Positions 12,612 to 24,800 of a stretch of DNA of 64,000 bases are shown here, piece after piece; within the stretch, counting starts at the first letter, position 1, and each line of letters starts with the position of its first letter. Position numbers and translations under genes: made by a program. The notes under the pieces are model-generated. The model worked only from the letters and a program-made list of their open reading frames with translations, was not told the origin of the DNA and made no database searches. The stretch spans positions 23,635,280 to 23,699,279 of the forward strand of contig NC_083605.1 of assembly GCF_029168945.1 (NCBI RefSeq), read 5' to 3'. Origin of the DNA: Cannabis sativa (taxonomy: Eukaryota > Streptophyta > Magnoliopsida > Rosales > Cannabaceae).

Positions 12612-14513
12612 TGTTGGAAATTATTTTACCAGGATCTTAGATCTACTGACAAGTATGTTGATTAACACCCTAAATATGAACTTCTAAAACGATTATGAAA
12701 TAAACACATATAAAGTATGAGAAACCTTACATTGGGTGCAGTGGAATAAAATGTCTCCTTCCGTTCAGATCTCTAACCCTTGTATCCTTTCTGTCGCAGA
12801 GTATTATCAAGATCTGAACCTGGATCTCTTTCTCTCCTTCTTTAGTGCCGAAACTCCTTCTTGTTGAATGTATTTCTTCACGATCTTCCTCACTATGATT
12901 GAGGTATCACTTGTTGTGTGTGGGCACTACTCTAATCACTAAGTGGTTTCGAAATTTCAAGAAAGAAGAAGAAAGTATAGGAGGCGGCTAGGTTAGAGAG
13001 AGAAGACTCGGGTTTTTCTCTGAAGGAAATCAGAGTAAAAGTGTCATTTTCCTGAAGCCTTCACTATCTATTTATAGCATTCCACTAGGGCTAGGTTTGA
13101 ATTATTTGGCATTAAAATAATGAAAATATCAGATGAAAAAACCTATAAAAGTGGTCGGCCTAGGCAATGTGGATTTGGGCCTCACTTTTTGCAATTTTGC
13201 AGTTTTATCATTTATGCATTTCATTTTCTCAAAAAAGCCAATTTTCAAATTCAACCATTTAAATGCCAATTCTAACTATTTAATAACTATAAATAATTAT
13301 TAAATAATATTTTCATTTATCATATTTATTAATTGAACCATACAAAGTATAATAATTAACAAATATGCCCTAAAAACTCTTTCTTTACAATTTCGCCCTT
13401 ACTTAGTGAAAAATTCACAAAAAGACATAGTCTAATTTGAGAATTATAATTGATTAATCAAAACCAATTATATGAGTCTTACAAGTAATATTATCTCAAC
13501 TAGTGGGGGGACCATGGGTCTATATAATCGAGCTTCCAATAAGCAGATCAAGAATTTATAACCTAAATTCACTGACTTATTAATTCTTCGTTGAATCCAC
13601 GCATAGAACTTAGAATTGCACTCTCAGTATATAGAATGCTCTATATGTTCCACCATATAGACACATCATTAGTTATCCATTGTTATAATCCTAATTTGAT
13701 CAATGATCCTATATATGAATGATCTACACTGTAAAGGGAGTAGATTACCGTTACACCCTACAATGTATTTTATCCTTAAAACACTTAATCTCGTATAAAT
13801 GATATTTCAGCTTATGTGAAATGAGTACTCCACCATTTATTTTCGTTTGGTCAAGCTCGAAGGAGATCATCCTTTACTTACTATTCGCCAGATAGAAGCT
13901 ATAGATTCCATGTTTATGTTAGCGCTCTCACTCAATCGCACTACCGTGTTCCCAAAATGTACCTATCACGTTGACCCAAAAGTAGGCTTAACTAACAAAT
14001 CAAAGAACACGAATACCCTCTTGAGATTGAGCCTAATCATAACAGGATTAAGATCATTTGATCTAGGATCAACTAGGCGATATTGACTTGAATAGATATT
14101 ACGGTAAGTTTAATAAATCTAGGTCAAAGTTCAATATCGGTCCCTTCCGATGCATACTCCATGCACCCAACCTGAGCTTTACTTTAACCAATGCTCTGGA
14201 AAGAACAAAGCATTTCTCTAAATGCAAGTAAACTCTGTTGTAGATTATCATATCAGTAAAACTCTATGTCTGATAAATCTAGGAATCTTTATTCACATAG
14301 TCATGTTTACTTTCCAATGTGTTGACAACACAATAAACAGGATCAAGTATGTGAAAATGGTTTCAGATGAATTTATAAATCAAATAGACAAGCAATTGAT
14401 AAGATGAATCAAAACATACACAAGTGAATGAAAAATACTTCTGTTTCTTTATTGATGTTGAATAAAATGGATTACATTGAAATGGAGTTTTATTTAGGGC
14501 ATAAAACCCAACA
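12612..14513 (-). mobile_element. Solo LTR, 1902 bp, with AATAG target duplication
   Basis: The reverse complement of the LTR family at 2368, from TGTTGGAAATT (the element's 3' end) to TTTTATGCCCAACA-type sequence at 14513. The 5-bp duplication AATAG lies at 12607-12611 and 14514-14518. There is no internal region, so unequal recombination between two LTRs probably removed it. It differs from the 2368 and 10642 LTRs at many sites and is probably an older or separate subfamily insertion. Confidence 0.93.
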
Positions 14514-14518
14514 AATAG

Positions 14519-14755
14519 TTCAATACAAATGCCTTCTCCTTTTGGTTTACTTGTTGAGGATTGTAAGCTCTTATTAAACTCTTTTGTTAATGTTGTTTTT
14601 TTCTTTTGTTCTGTGATCTGCGAATAGAGTTTCCCACTTCATTGCTCGGAACTCTCATTCTTCGTCAGGTTATCAGATTAATGCTAGTAATGCTCCAATA
14701 TTACTTCATGATATTTTTATGGCTGATTTAGATTGAATAAAGATTATTTTTTTTT
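14519..14755 (+). pseudogene. LINE relic, part 3 (RNase H end and 3' tail)
   Basis: Resumes the LINE after the solo LTR. It reads out the RNase H C-terminus (SANRVSHFIARNS, matching the usual V-H-LAR motif) and ends in a short 3' untranslated stretch with AATAAAG. A hairpin AAGATTATTTT...AAAATAATCTT at about 14738-14766 follows. The exact 3' end of the LINE is uncertain. Confidence 0.75.
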
Positions 14756-15275
14756 TAAAATAATCTTACTGCTATTACTCACGTGTCACAACAGTCAAAA
14801 TTGATGCATATGACGTTTTTCGACCTTTTTTTTAATTTTTATTTTCTTACATTTTTTAGTAACTTTTTAGTTACTAATAGTGTTGATAAGAAACAAATTA
14901 GTTACATTTTTATAAAAAAAAAAAAAAAATCATTTTTTATTATATAAATTGAGATACATTTTGCTTACCTTTAAACCTTATTTGTATACATCTTAGTATT
15001 TGATTAGTTATTTTTAAGTTATATTATCGTAGATTATAATTTAAAATACATTTAGGTAACTTTAAAAATTATTTTTGAAACTAATAAGTTGTCATGTAAT
15101 ATATCAAACTACCATTTTTAATATATTAATTATTTTATATATATTTTTGTTATTTTGAAAGTTAATTAGTTATCTTATAATATAATATAATTCAATCAAC
15201 AAAATTCTAAAATAAATGTTATCTAATATTTTGAAAAAAAGTGTAAAACAGTAAGTAATCAATATATTAGTAACC
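14756..15275. other. AT-rich interval without features
   Basis: Poly-A/T runs and short AT-rich stretches only. I see no coding sequence or clear repeat boundary. Confidence 0.6.
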
Positions 15276-16007
15276 AAATAGTTTCTTTCTGTCGCATTAA
15301 GGAAGGAGGTTACTATCTACATTGGGTGTGTGTTTCAGCCAATATGGAAATGCAAAAACATGGTCCAGATAAAGGGATGCAATTTTGATGCAATTCTGTA
15401 ATCAACGAGGTTGCTACTGCTTTCTTGGAGTTTTCAAATTGCAGAGTAGAGGGTCTCAGTCAAGACAGCTACGAAGCTTCAGATGACCAGGTTGTGCAAA
15501 GTGAGCCTGCAGATTATATTTTGCTCACAGATGGATCATGGAATGACAGTTTTGGAGCTTATGTGGTGGTAGTAATAAATCGTGCAGCAAACTCCTGGAT
15601 GTTCAAGTTGGATTCGAGTACTGCTTCATGCCCTTTGGAGGCAGAGACTCGGGCCATTCTCTCTGCCCTGGAACTAGCAGTACATAATTGTTGGTCTAGA
15701 ATTCATTTACTATCTGACTACAGGATCCTTGTGAAAGCACTGGCGCAACATTCTCCTCCTCCTAACTGGAGATTTCTAAACGTTTCATTATCAGTTTTAG
15801 ATTTGTTGAATGTGATTTCGGATTGTAGGTTCTTTTTTGTCCACAGAGATTTTAACTCTGTTGCGGACGGCTTGGCCAAAAGAGCTAGATTGTCTTGCCA
15901 TGAGTCAGGTATTGTTCAAGGGGAGGGAATTCCCCCTGTGATTCCTAGTTACTTTTCTTTGATTTAATGAACTTGCTTTCTTTAAAAAAAAAATAGTTTC
16001 TTTTCTG
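15276..16007 (+). mobile_element. 5'-truncated LINE insertion with poly(A) tail and target duplication
   Basis: The element occupies about 15292-15993 and ends in a poly(A) run (15984-15993). AAATAGTTTCTTTCTG at 15276-15291 is repeated as AAATAGTTTCTTTTCTG at 15991-16007, a target duplication of about 16 bp typical of target-primed reverse transcription. Only the C-terminal RNase H part of ORF2 is present, so it is a dead-on-arrival copy. It is separate from the LINE at 181-14755. Confidence 0.85.
15389..15967 (+). pseudogene. LINE RNase H-like domain (RVT_3), truncated
   Basis: Open from 15389 (after a TGA at 15386) to a TAA at 15965, with no ATG at its start, so it is the tail of a truncated ORF2. 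It shows the plant-LINE RNase H catalytic pattern: TDGSW (about 15526), EAETRAILSAL (about 15635), LLSDYR (about 15710) and HRDFNSVADGLAKRAR near the end. RNase H of this family would degrade RNA in the RNA/DNA hybrid during reverse transcription. Without RT and endonuclease this copy cannot transpose. The domain itself is uninterrupted, so the insertion is fairly young. Confidence 0.8.
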
Positions 16008-16077
16008 GAAATAACAAAAAATATATGTTTTCCACATCTTGAATTGTTTACATTGAAGAGTATATCACAATGATATT

Positions 16078-16798
16078 ATTTTTAGTAGGGGTGGGCATCA
16101 TCCAATCCAATCCAATTCAACCGAGCCGATCCAATCCAATCCAGTTACAAAAAGTTGGATATCTAATTACAATTGGATTGGATTGGATGTTAAAAGTTGG
16201 ATTCTAATTGGATTGGATCGGTTATTAGATGTCAATCTCAAAATCCAATTAAAAACTGATCCAATCCAATTACATTTATATATATTAAAAAATTATTTAT
16301 AAAATAAAAAATATTGAAAAACATTATATATATTTATTATATTTTATTAGATTTATTTTGTATGTTGAATTTGTAAAACTTGATTGTTTTGCGTATTTAT
16401 TTTTATGATGTTTTGATCTATTTTATTACTTAAAAATGTTGTCGTTTTAATTATTTAAAATTTTTAACTACATTACACTTGTAAAAATAGTATATTTATG
16501 AAGTATTAAACTTAAATAAACGGTGATATTTAGTTTTTACATATTTTTCTTCATATTTTTAAGTTTTTTTTCTAAAAAAAAAATAAATCATATTTTTGAG
16601 TTAATATTGAAATTTAGCTGTGTAATTGGATATCCAATTAAAAAACCAATCCAATCCAATTGGATTAGATTGGATTGGATTTTGAGGTCTAATTGGATTG
16701 GATCGGATGATGATTTTCCAAATCCAATTACTAATTGGATTGGATCGGATGAGGAGAAAAAAGTTGGATTGGATCCGATGTCCACCCTTAATTTTTAG
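16078..16798. mobile_element. Non-autonomous hAT element, 705 bp, target duplication ATTTTTAG
   Basis: Element 16086-16790. Termini are TAGGGGTGGGCATC and, reversed, TAAGGGTGGACATC, like Ac-type hAT ends. The 8-bp duplication ATTTTTAG lies at 16078-16085 and 16791-16798. Both sub-terminal regions hold arrays of CCAATCCAAT (or its complement), the usual layout of repeated hAT transposase binding motifs. The interior is AT-rich and has no transposase. Confidence 0.93.
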
Positions 16799-17434
16799 GC
16801 TCAACTGAGTAACGACATGACTAGAAATTATTCTTAAAATTTAAGGGTAGAGAGAGAAATAAGAAAGAGAGAAAGACAGAAAGACAGAAAATGTATAAAC
16901 GAGGGTATTGAAACATACCCAAATAAACAAGTCATTTTTTACAATTAAATCAAAAATAAGGTTTCAAGTGTAACATGCCCTATTTATTTTAACTTATTTT
17001 GTTATGGAATTGGTTTTGTTTATATTTATACCTCTGTTTTTTTGAAATTGATTTCCACTTTTTTTTTTTTATTATTTTAAATATAATCAATTTCTGAGTA
17101 TTATGTGTTATTTATTTTTACTCACTTTATTGTAGAACTAATTCTGTTTTTTATTTATGTTTCACTGTCTAAGGAACTGATTTTCTCTTAGTTTTTTTTA
17201 ATTATAATCGGGTTTTGAGTTATTATGTGTTATTTATTTTTACTTATTTTATTGTGGAACATAACTATTTTAGTTTATGTCTGAGACATCTAACTTCGGT
17301 GACGATAGAAACTCATATGACTTTTTCGACGATGATGACATCTCCGATAACTTTTTCAGCGATGATGACTTTTTTGTTGACATTTCCAGTGTCGATGCCT
17401 CCTCTGGCAAGTTTTTTAGCGATATTTCTTATTA
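16799..17434. other. Non-coding interval
   Basis: Contains a purine-rich GAGA/AGAC stretch near 16850-16890 and AT-rich sequence. At 17310-17420 there is a small internal repetition of 'CGATGATGAC..TTTT' type. No gene is supported. Confidence 0.5.
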
Positions 17435-17851
17435 AAAATTTTAGGCTAATTAGGATTGTTTCCCCCCGAACTTTGACATGTACCAAATTATGATTCACGA
17501 ATTTTTAAGGTCGTTAAAAATGCCTCCTGAACTATTGAGATTGTTGAATTTAAAGATTTTTATCCAATTTTAGTAAAAAAAGTCTAACATAGATGAAAGT
17601 TCAAAGGGCATGATTTAGTACATGTCAAAGTTCGAGAGACATGATTTGGTAGACATCAAAGTCTGAAGAGCACGATTTAGTATATAAACAATCACTAAAA
17701 TAGTAAAATTGAATGAAATTAGACAAAAGTCCTTAAATCTAACAATCTCAATAGTTCTGAGACAATTTTTAATGGCCAGAAAAATTTAAAGGGCATGATT
17801 TAGTACATGGTAAAGTTTAAGAAGCACAAATCTTAATTAGCTAAAATTTTA
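17435..17851. mobile_element. MULE-type MITE, 399 bp, 9-bp target duplication AAAATTTTA
   Basis: Element 17444-17842, flanked by AAAATTTTA at 17435-17443 and 17843-17851. It has long, imperfect terminal inverted repeats of about 150 bp: the left arm (GGCTAATTAGGATTG, then ...CTTTGACATGTACCAAATTATG) matches the reversed right arm. There is no coding capacity. A 9-bp duplication with long TIRs points to Mutator-like mobilisation. A related copy lies at 51111-51522. Confidence 0.88.
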
Positions 17852-18834
17852 TTATCTTTATTTATAATTTTTCCTTTGGTTTCTAATATTTTAATCGTTT
17901 GGTATTATTTATTTATTTATTTAATATAAAAGTAAACTCTTATTTATTTTTTTTTTTTTTCTATAGTTACAAAAGAATCCAAAAAAAAAAATGGCATGGG
18001 AACGAAATCCGAGGGAAATTTCGTAGGTACGGAAAGAGGAAGAGTCCATGTAACATGTCAGTTTTCGTCATTATGTACAGAAAGTGGGGTCATTCAATAT
18101 GGAATTTGGATGATTGGGGTTCGCGAATTTGGAGGGTAAAAACTAAAATTATAAATTAGATGTTGAATGTCAGGTTGATATAGTATTAGTGGAATAACAA
18201 GTTTAACCGACGGAACCCAGGTCCAGGTAGGTTGGTTGTGTTGTGTTGTGTTGTAGTATTTAAATTCAAGTACTGTCAAAGAGAACCACTTCTAACTGGT
18301 TGTACCTCAACACTCTCTTGTTTTATTGTTCCTCCTCTAAATCTCAATTATTGTTCCTTTATTCTCTCCACACATATTTTTCTATATTTTATTCTATCTA
18401 CCATACCAGTACCGATCTAACACTTTCAGAGATTTCTCAATTTCATTTTCCAGGTCTGTCTGCATCTCTTTTTTTTTTTTCCTTTTCTCTCTCGATATTG
18501 TTTCGCTTTCTAATCTCTCTCTGTTTTTTCTATGCTCTTTGGGTTCGTTTGTTTCATGCAGATAAAATCATAACAACTTTGATTCGTGTTTTGTTTGGAT
18601 TACTAATTTTTTTTTCTTTCTTTCCTATTGATTGTTATTCTGCTGATTTTAGGGGAGAATTCCTCTAACAGAAAAAGCTTTCCATTGGGAAATATAGCTC
18701 CATAAACAAATCAGATATAATAAAAATATTTTGGTCTTGGGATTCCTGGCTCCATTTCTGGGAGAGAAAGAATTCCAAGAAATTGAGTGAACACATCCAT
18801 TTCTTGGTGGATGTAAAATAAGATTTGGGAGAAA
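17852..18834 (+). promoter_or_regulatory. Presumed promoter and 5' leader of the PILS gene, with a leader intron
   Basis: Upstream sequence of the PILS gene. From about 18290 it becomes CT-rich, typical of a plant 5' leader. A possible leader intron runs from a GT at 18454 (cattttccag|gtctg) to an AG at 18652 (gattttag|gggag), with a T-rich body. The transcription start cannot be placed from sequence; I infer it near 18250-18350. Confidence 0.45.
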
Positions 18835-21800
18835 ATGGGTGTGGAAAGGATTCTGTCAGCAATGATGGATGGCCAAGTGGGAGGAGAGTCTTTAGTCGAT
18901 TCCATCAAGATTGCAGTTTTACCAATAGCTAAAGTTTTCACAGTATGCTTCTTGGGTTTTCTAATGGCATCCAAGTATGTCAACATTTTGCCAGCCAATG
19001 GGAGGAAACTTCTTAATGGGGTAAGCGTAATTTTGCTGTGCAATTCCCTCTCCTTTATCAGTTTTGGTTATATAAGATCGAATAAGCAAGAATACTATTC
19101 TTCTATATTGATGTAATTTTGAGAGGAACTTGCTGAATTGAATCTTTGAGTTACACACGGAAGCCCATAAGGGTAGCAATGACATAGTACAAAAGATTGT
19201 TTTCCAAAGCAAACCATAAGAGTCTCTCCAAGTGACCACGATTGTCTTGTCATTTGGCATATAAATATTTCTTGTGCTAATTTTTCTTATGGTTTGCAAA
19301 TGCCATCCGAAACAAATCTTTAAGAAACCTAATTTTGTTGCTGAGTTATTGAACTTCTGAGATAAGAAAGCTTTTTTTGTAGTTACTTGAATACATTTGT
19401 TTTGTAGATTTCTCTATTTCTCTTTAATTTGTAATTAGTTAGTTCAGTTACTGACTGTTGTTTTGGTTGCAGTTGGTTTTTTCACTTTTGCTGCCGTGTT
19501 TAATATTTTCTCAACTTGGGCAAGCCGTAACTTTGCAGAAAATGCTGGAGTGGTAAGAATATATGAATATATATTTAATAAATAATAATAGAAATGTGTG
19601 ACTAGTCAGTCATTGATTAGCATTTATCTTTGTGTAGGTGGTTTATCCCAGCAAATGTTGTTCTGGGTTCAATATCAGGCTCAATAATAGGTTATATTGT
19701 AGCCACCATTGTTCGTCCACCATACCCTTTCTTTAAGCTTACTGTTGTACAAATTGGAATTGGTAAGATGCTTATGATTTATCATGCCACAAGCTTGAGT
19801 TTGCATTCTTCATTTTAAAATTCTTTCAATCAGAGAAGTATGAATTTGGTCTTTAGAGAAGCAAGTAGTATCATTATAAACTGTCATTTTGCTACTTTGT
19901 GCTTGTGTGTGCTGGTTTAACTTGGAATCTACCTTAAAATGTATGCAGGGAACATTGGAAATGTGCCACTTGTTTTAATTGCAGCTTTATGTAGGGACAA
20001 GTCCAATCCTTTTGGTGATTCAAACACATGTAGTACGTCTGGGACTGCATATATTTCATTTGGCCAGTGGGTGGGTTTTATTGACTTGGTTACAAGGGCT
20101 CATTGATTATTATCCTTATTGTATGTGTAATAAGTCACATGTGTTTCTTTATGTACTGATGCATTTTCTTTGTTCATGTGATTTTAGGTTGGTGCAATTA
20201 TCTTATATACATATGTATTCAGCATGTTGGCACCCCCTCCTGAGGGTTCCTTTGACATTGACGAAGCAAATCTACCTATAAAAGGCCCCTCTAAGGAAGA
20301 TGGCAGCAGTCCTGAGCAGGTTCCACTGCTTACACATGAGGAGGCTTTACAAACTAATTCAAATGCTTCAAAAGGAATTACGGTGAGAACTATTTTCTTG
20401 TATCTGGTCATGGTTTTCTATTGCCTTTTAGTCTTGAACAATTTTTTATATTGAGTTTCTTTCTTTCCTAGAAAGAAATAGCTTATAAAAGTGTTTCCAA
20501 GTTGACAAAATGATTTTTTTTCTTAGTTAGAATCAAATTCTCAACCTTGCAAAAACAATTGCTGAAATCCCTCCAAGAAATCTTTATTAAATTGCTGGAA
20601 ACAATATATGCACTCGAGAAGCTTGTCTCTCCTATTCCAATCTTTCAAGAGGATTGGTCTCTCCACGATAGTTCACTCTTATCTAATCCAAGATACCCTT
20701 ACAAAAAGAGCCCCAACTTCTATTTATTGGCATAATCCCATCTAGGATCCTATTTGAACAAGACAAGTCAGCACCAAACTAAATAAAACTGCCTGCTAGA
20801 TAGAGGAATGAAATAGCCAAAAAGAAAACGAAGAAAAAAAATACATAGTACTGTGTCTACTTGGGAAGTTTATATACAAAACGTATTGGAGGCTTATCAG
20901 TACCTCCAAAAACCTTCACCTTGTCCTCAAGGTGGAAAGTAGGAAACTGTTCAATGATGGTGTGGAAGTCTTCCAAGTAGCTTCGAATTCGCGATTTCCA
21001 TTTGATGAGGACTTCCATTGTAGATGGGTCTGAAGCCTTGGGACGCTGCTGTAAGACAGCTCATGATAGCACCCGAAGCTCCAAATCTGACTCGAGCTGT
21101 GGAAGAAGAGTTGGTGAAGAATGGCTATCACAAATGGCTCGGCAGTGTTGCGACACATGAAACATAGGGTGAATGGTGACCCTGTTGAGAAATTGAAGCT
21201 TCTAGGTAACTTTTCCAATCTGTTGAATTACAGAATAGGGACCATAAAATCAAGCTGGTAATTTTTCATTGGTGCGTCTTGCCAATGAGTTTTGGCGATA
21301 CGGCCGGAGCTTGAAGTACAATTCGTTGCCACTAGAAATTCAGCATGGTGGTGCTTAGGGTCAGCTCGTTTCTTCTTTTTTTGTTGGGCACGAAGCAAAT
21401 GTATGCAGTGGTCATCAAGCATTGCATCGCGAGACTCCAAAAAGTTGTCCACTGCTGAAACCATGGCAGTCCCTCTTTTATGTGGTAACAGTAGTGGAGG
21501 ATCTCGACCGTAGAGGGCTTTGAAAGGGGAGCAGTTACGATAGGACTGATATAGAGTATCATAGCAAAACTCAGTGCAAGCCACTTGTACCATTCCTTGG
21601 GGTTCTCATAAGTGAAACATCACAAGTAAGTCTCTATGGATCTATTAAGGGCTTTAGTTTGGCCAAAAATTTTGCACACCCGTTCATTCTTCATTGAATC
21701 CCCATTTCTCGTAGTCACACCATAAATAATAGTAGAAACAATAGGGATTTTAAGTTGTAAAGCCAATTCTTTGGAGATGAAATTGTGGGATTCCCAAGGG

Positions 21801-24800
21801 TTGATGAGAATCACCACCTCGGATGACTTGATATGGCCTTTGAGTTTCATGGTCTTATTTGAAGACAAATCCAGCAACGAATTTCAACAAATTTAAGTGA
21901 TATTTCCACTCCCTTGGCAATTTCCGTTGAGTCCATCTCTGTTGTTTTTTGCTCGGGGTCATTGAAATCATGCTCAGATATTGCTTCTTCATTTGCTTCA
22001 GGTATCATTTTGACGTTGAGCTCCTTCTGCTTGCACTGCTGGCTTGGAGCACATTTATCATCACAGTGAAAGCACAACCCTTTCTCCCTATTCTGCTGTA
22101 TCTGAGCGTCTGTTAAGCATCTAATTTCTCTTTGTGTACATGCAGGAAGATATTTGAAGTTGTTTTGACCAGGACTAGAGCTAGGTCCTTAGTAATTTGT
22201 GCACCCATAGCTCCTTGTTTTTTGAAGAAAAGAATGAGCAGTTTGCAACTTCTCTTCAATATCTTGGGCTACCTCCATTGCTTCATCTGCATTCAGCTCT
22301 GATTGTTGGAACTAAGCCATTCAAGAAAGTGCTTAATTGAAATTCCAGTGGTATGTTGTTCAATGGAGCGAAAAGTCTAATGAAATCCTTCTTGTAATCG
22401 CCACAGTTCCTTCTTGTTTTACTAAAAAAAGTTAGTCATACAGGGAGCCCATTTGTGTGTACTAGAAATGCTTCAACACCATTCTCTTCATTTCTTCCCA
22501 ACTTAGAATTGTTCGCTTCTTATTCTCATATTGATACCAAAGCAAGGCATCACCGGAGAAGGAAATTAAAGTTGCTTCGATCTTTTCTCTCTCATCATAG
22601 TTGTAGCTAGAAAAATACCACTTGACTTGCATTATCCACCCATTTGGAATCTCCCCATCGAAGGTTGGCATTTTAAGTTTCCGCAATTTGTGTTCTTGAC
22701 AATGGTGGTGAAACCCATGAGATCTTTCTGAGTTAACAGCTCCGAGCGAGTGGCTTTCCCAGCGTTCTTCATGGTCGAAAACCCCACTAAACCCCCCTCG
22801 TGGTCTCGAGTGGCTCCGCGCAAAGAATTCTTGTCCACTGTCTCTTTTTCTTGTGTTATTCCCAAGTTCTTGGACCTTTCTTGTACTTTCTAAACTTGCC
22901 AAGAAAACTCTCAAATTGTTGTGGCATCTGTCTGCTCAGTTCTTGATTGGAGTCTTTAACCCCGGCCATTTCCAACTTCACTTCTTCCATTTCTTCCTCC
23001 ATGAGAATCAATGGTTTCGTTAGTCTTCTTTGGTTCGATGTTTGTAGCTTACCGCACCAAATTGACAAGTTTTCTCTTAATTGGAATCAATCTCTCAATC
23101 TTGCAAAAACAATTGCTGAAATCCCTCCAAAATATCTTTACTAAATTGCTGGAAACAAAATACAAATCAAGCATTCAAGTGGCTTGTCTCTCCTGTTCCA
23201 ATCTTTCAAGAGTTTGGTCATCCAAGCTACCCTTACAAAAAGAGCCACAACTCCTGTTTATAGGCATTAGTTATTTCATATAACTAATGTCAACTAGTAT
23301 CCTATTAGAATTAGACAAGTCAGCTCTAAGCTAAATAAAACTGCCAGCGAGATAAAAGAATGAAATAGCCAAAAAGAATACAAAAAATACAAAGTACTTT
23401 ATCTACTTGGGCAACCTCCTATTATATACAAAACGTACTGGAGGCTTATCACAATTTAGCATATAAGCCCTTTATTTAAAAATTTGAATGTTCATGCTCG
23501 AGACGGGTAACAAATTGATTAAATGGTTTGTTCTTACGAGGAGTAGTAATATTCAAGACCCTACTATGTTCTGCTCTTTAAATATTTTAGTGTAAAGCGG
23601 TAACTATTTTCGAACTTTGGCTAGCTAAAGAGTCCAGGGCTTTCTTGGTACAAAAATAAATTTTCGCATTATATTTAGATAGTGGATAAAGATAGCCTCA
23701 CACCAATACATGTCTAGTGTACCATGATGATAGCTGATTATTTCATCAGAAGTTATTTACTCAATTACTTTACACTGCACTGCAAGCAATTTTTTTTCCC
23801 TTCACATTGGATTATGTTTGTTTCATAGTCCCGCTATCTCTTATTTTGGTTTTTATGATTGGATGAGTTGTTTAGCTTCGGAAGTGTTCCATGAGAGATC
23901 TAGCAAATTGTGTAATGGAAGTTAGCTTTCATGTTGGATTTTTCTTACTTGAGGTTTGACTCTTATGGACTCTGGTTTTCATTATAAGTTGTGATTCTTG
24001 CAGATAAAAGGGATCTTTGTTTTTCTTTACGAGAAATTGAAGCTCAAACAAATCCTACAACCGCCTATTATTGCTTCTGTAAGCTTGTTTGGCTCTGTTG
24101 TAATTGAAATTATTGCTGTATGTTTTCTTCTTAAATAATTTATCTTCGATTTCTAAGTGGCATTTAATTTGCCACAGATTCTGGCCATGATTCTTGGAGC
24201 AATACCATTTTTGAAGGGAATGATATTTACCACTGATGCTCCATTTTTCTTCTTTACTGATAGCTGTATTATTCTCGGGTACGATTAGCTCAAATCCTAC
24301 AAAAGATTATTATATTGTAAACTAACCAACAGAAACTTATTTTCGGTCTTTCATTTAATGCATTGTCTGTTAAATTTTGCGAGTTGATTTGGTTCAATTA
24401 TGTCTGCTAATTATAAATTTACACAAATAACTATCTGAAGAACAGCTATTTTGGAATTTCTTAAATGCATCTTCTTTTATCGATGTTGCTATGAGAAAAG
24501 TTGGTAAAAGATGTTTGTACCATGTTTTTGTTGACAAAACATATCAAAACGGGCGCTATAATACTTACTTTTCTGCATCGGCAACTTCTATACACATGAT
24601 ATCTTAATGTTTAACCTAGACAAATTAAAGCCATTGTTGTTAAATTCTAGTTTGGACACACATTTTTAATACATGCTGTTCTTGAAAGTCCTTTCATTTG
24701 TGCTTTCTTTATTATAAGCTAAAATGTTCACATGAACTGGTTTTTGGTTTCCTGAAAAGTAATTAATAGGCATTACTAAACTTTTTGATTTACAATTGCA

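Larger units (their letters stand above)
20504..23451 (-). mobile_element. Ty3/gypsy chromovirus-like relic in PILS intron 5
   Basis: Direct repeats 20504-20899 and 23063-23451 (about 390 bp, clearly diverged) are its LTRs. In element orientation they begin TGATAAG and end CTTGTCA. Flanks CAAGT (20499) and CAATT (23452) look like a target duplication with one change. On - strand the order is gag (22914-22462), a zinc knuckle and protease remnant (about 22077-21640, with the catalytic region altered to INPWESHNF), the integrase C-terminus (21593-21300, SPFKALYGRDPP) and a chromodomain-like tail (about 21020-20900, ATWED-like and FPTFHLEDKV). RT, RNase H and the integrase core are missing, so it is internally deleted and inactive. 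It lies antisense to the host gene. Confidence 0.85.

Noticed and set aside
15425..15967. RNase H-like frame as a host RNase H gene
   Set aside because: It has no ATG, follows an in-frame stop, and sits within target duplications with a poly(A) tail, so it is a truncated LINE.
16523..16804. Overlapping frames on both strands with Ile-Gln-Ser repeats
   Set aside because: They are translations of hAT sub-terminal repeat arrays.
18665..19043. Minus-strand frames over PILS exon 1
   Set aside because: Shadows of the + strand exon and its leader; no domain or start support.
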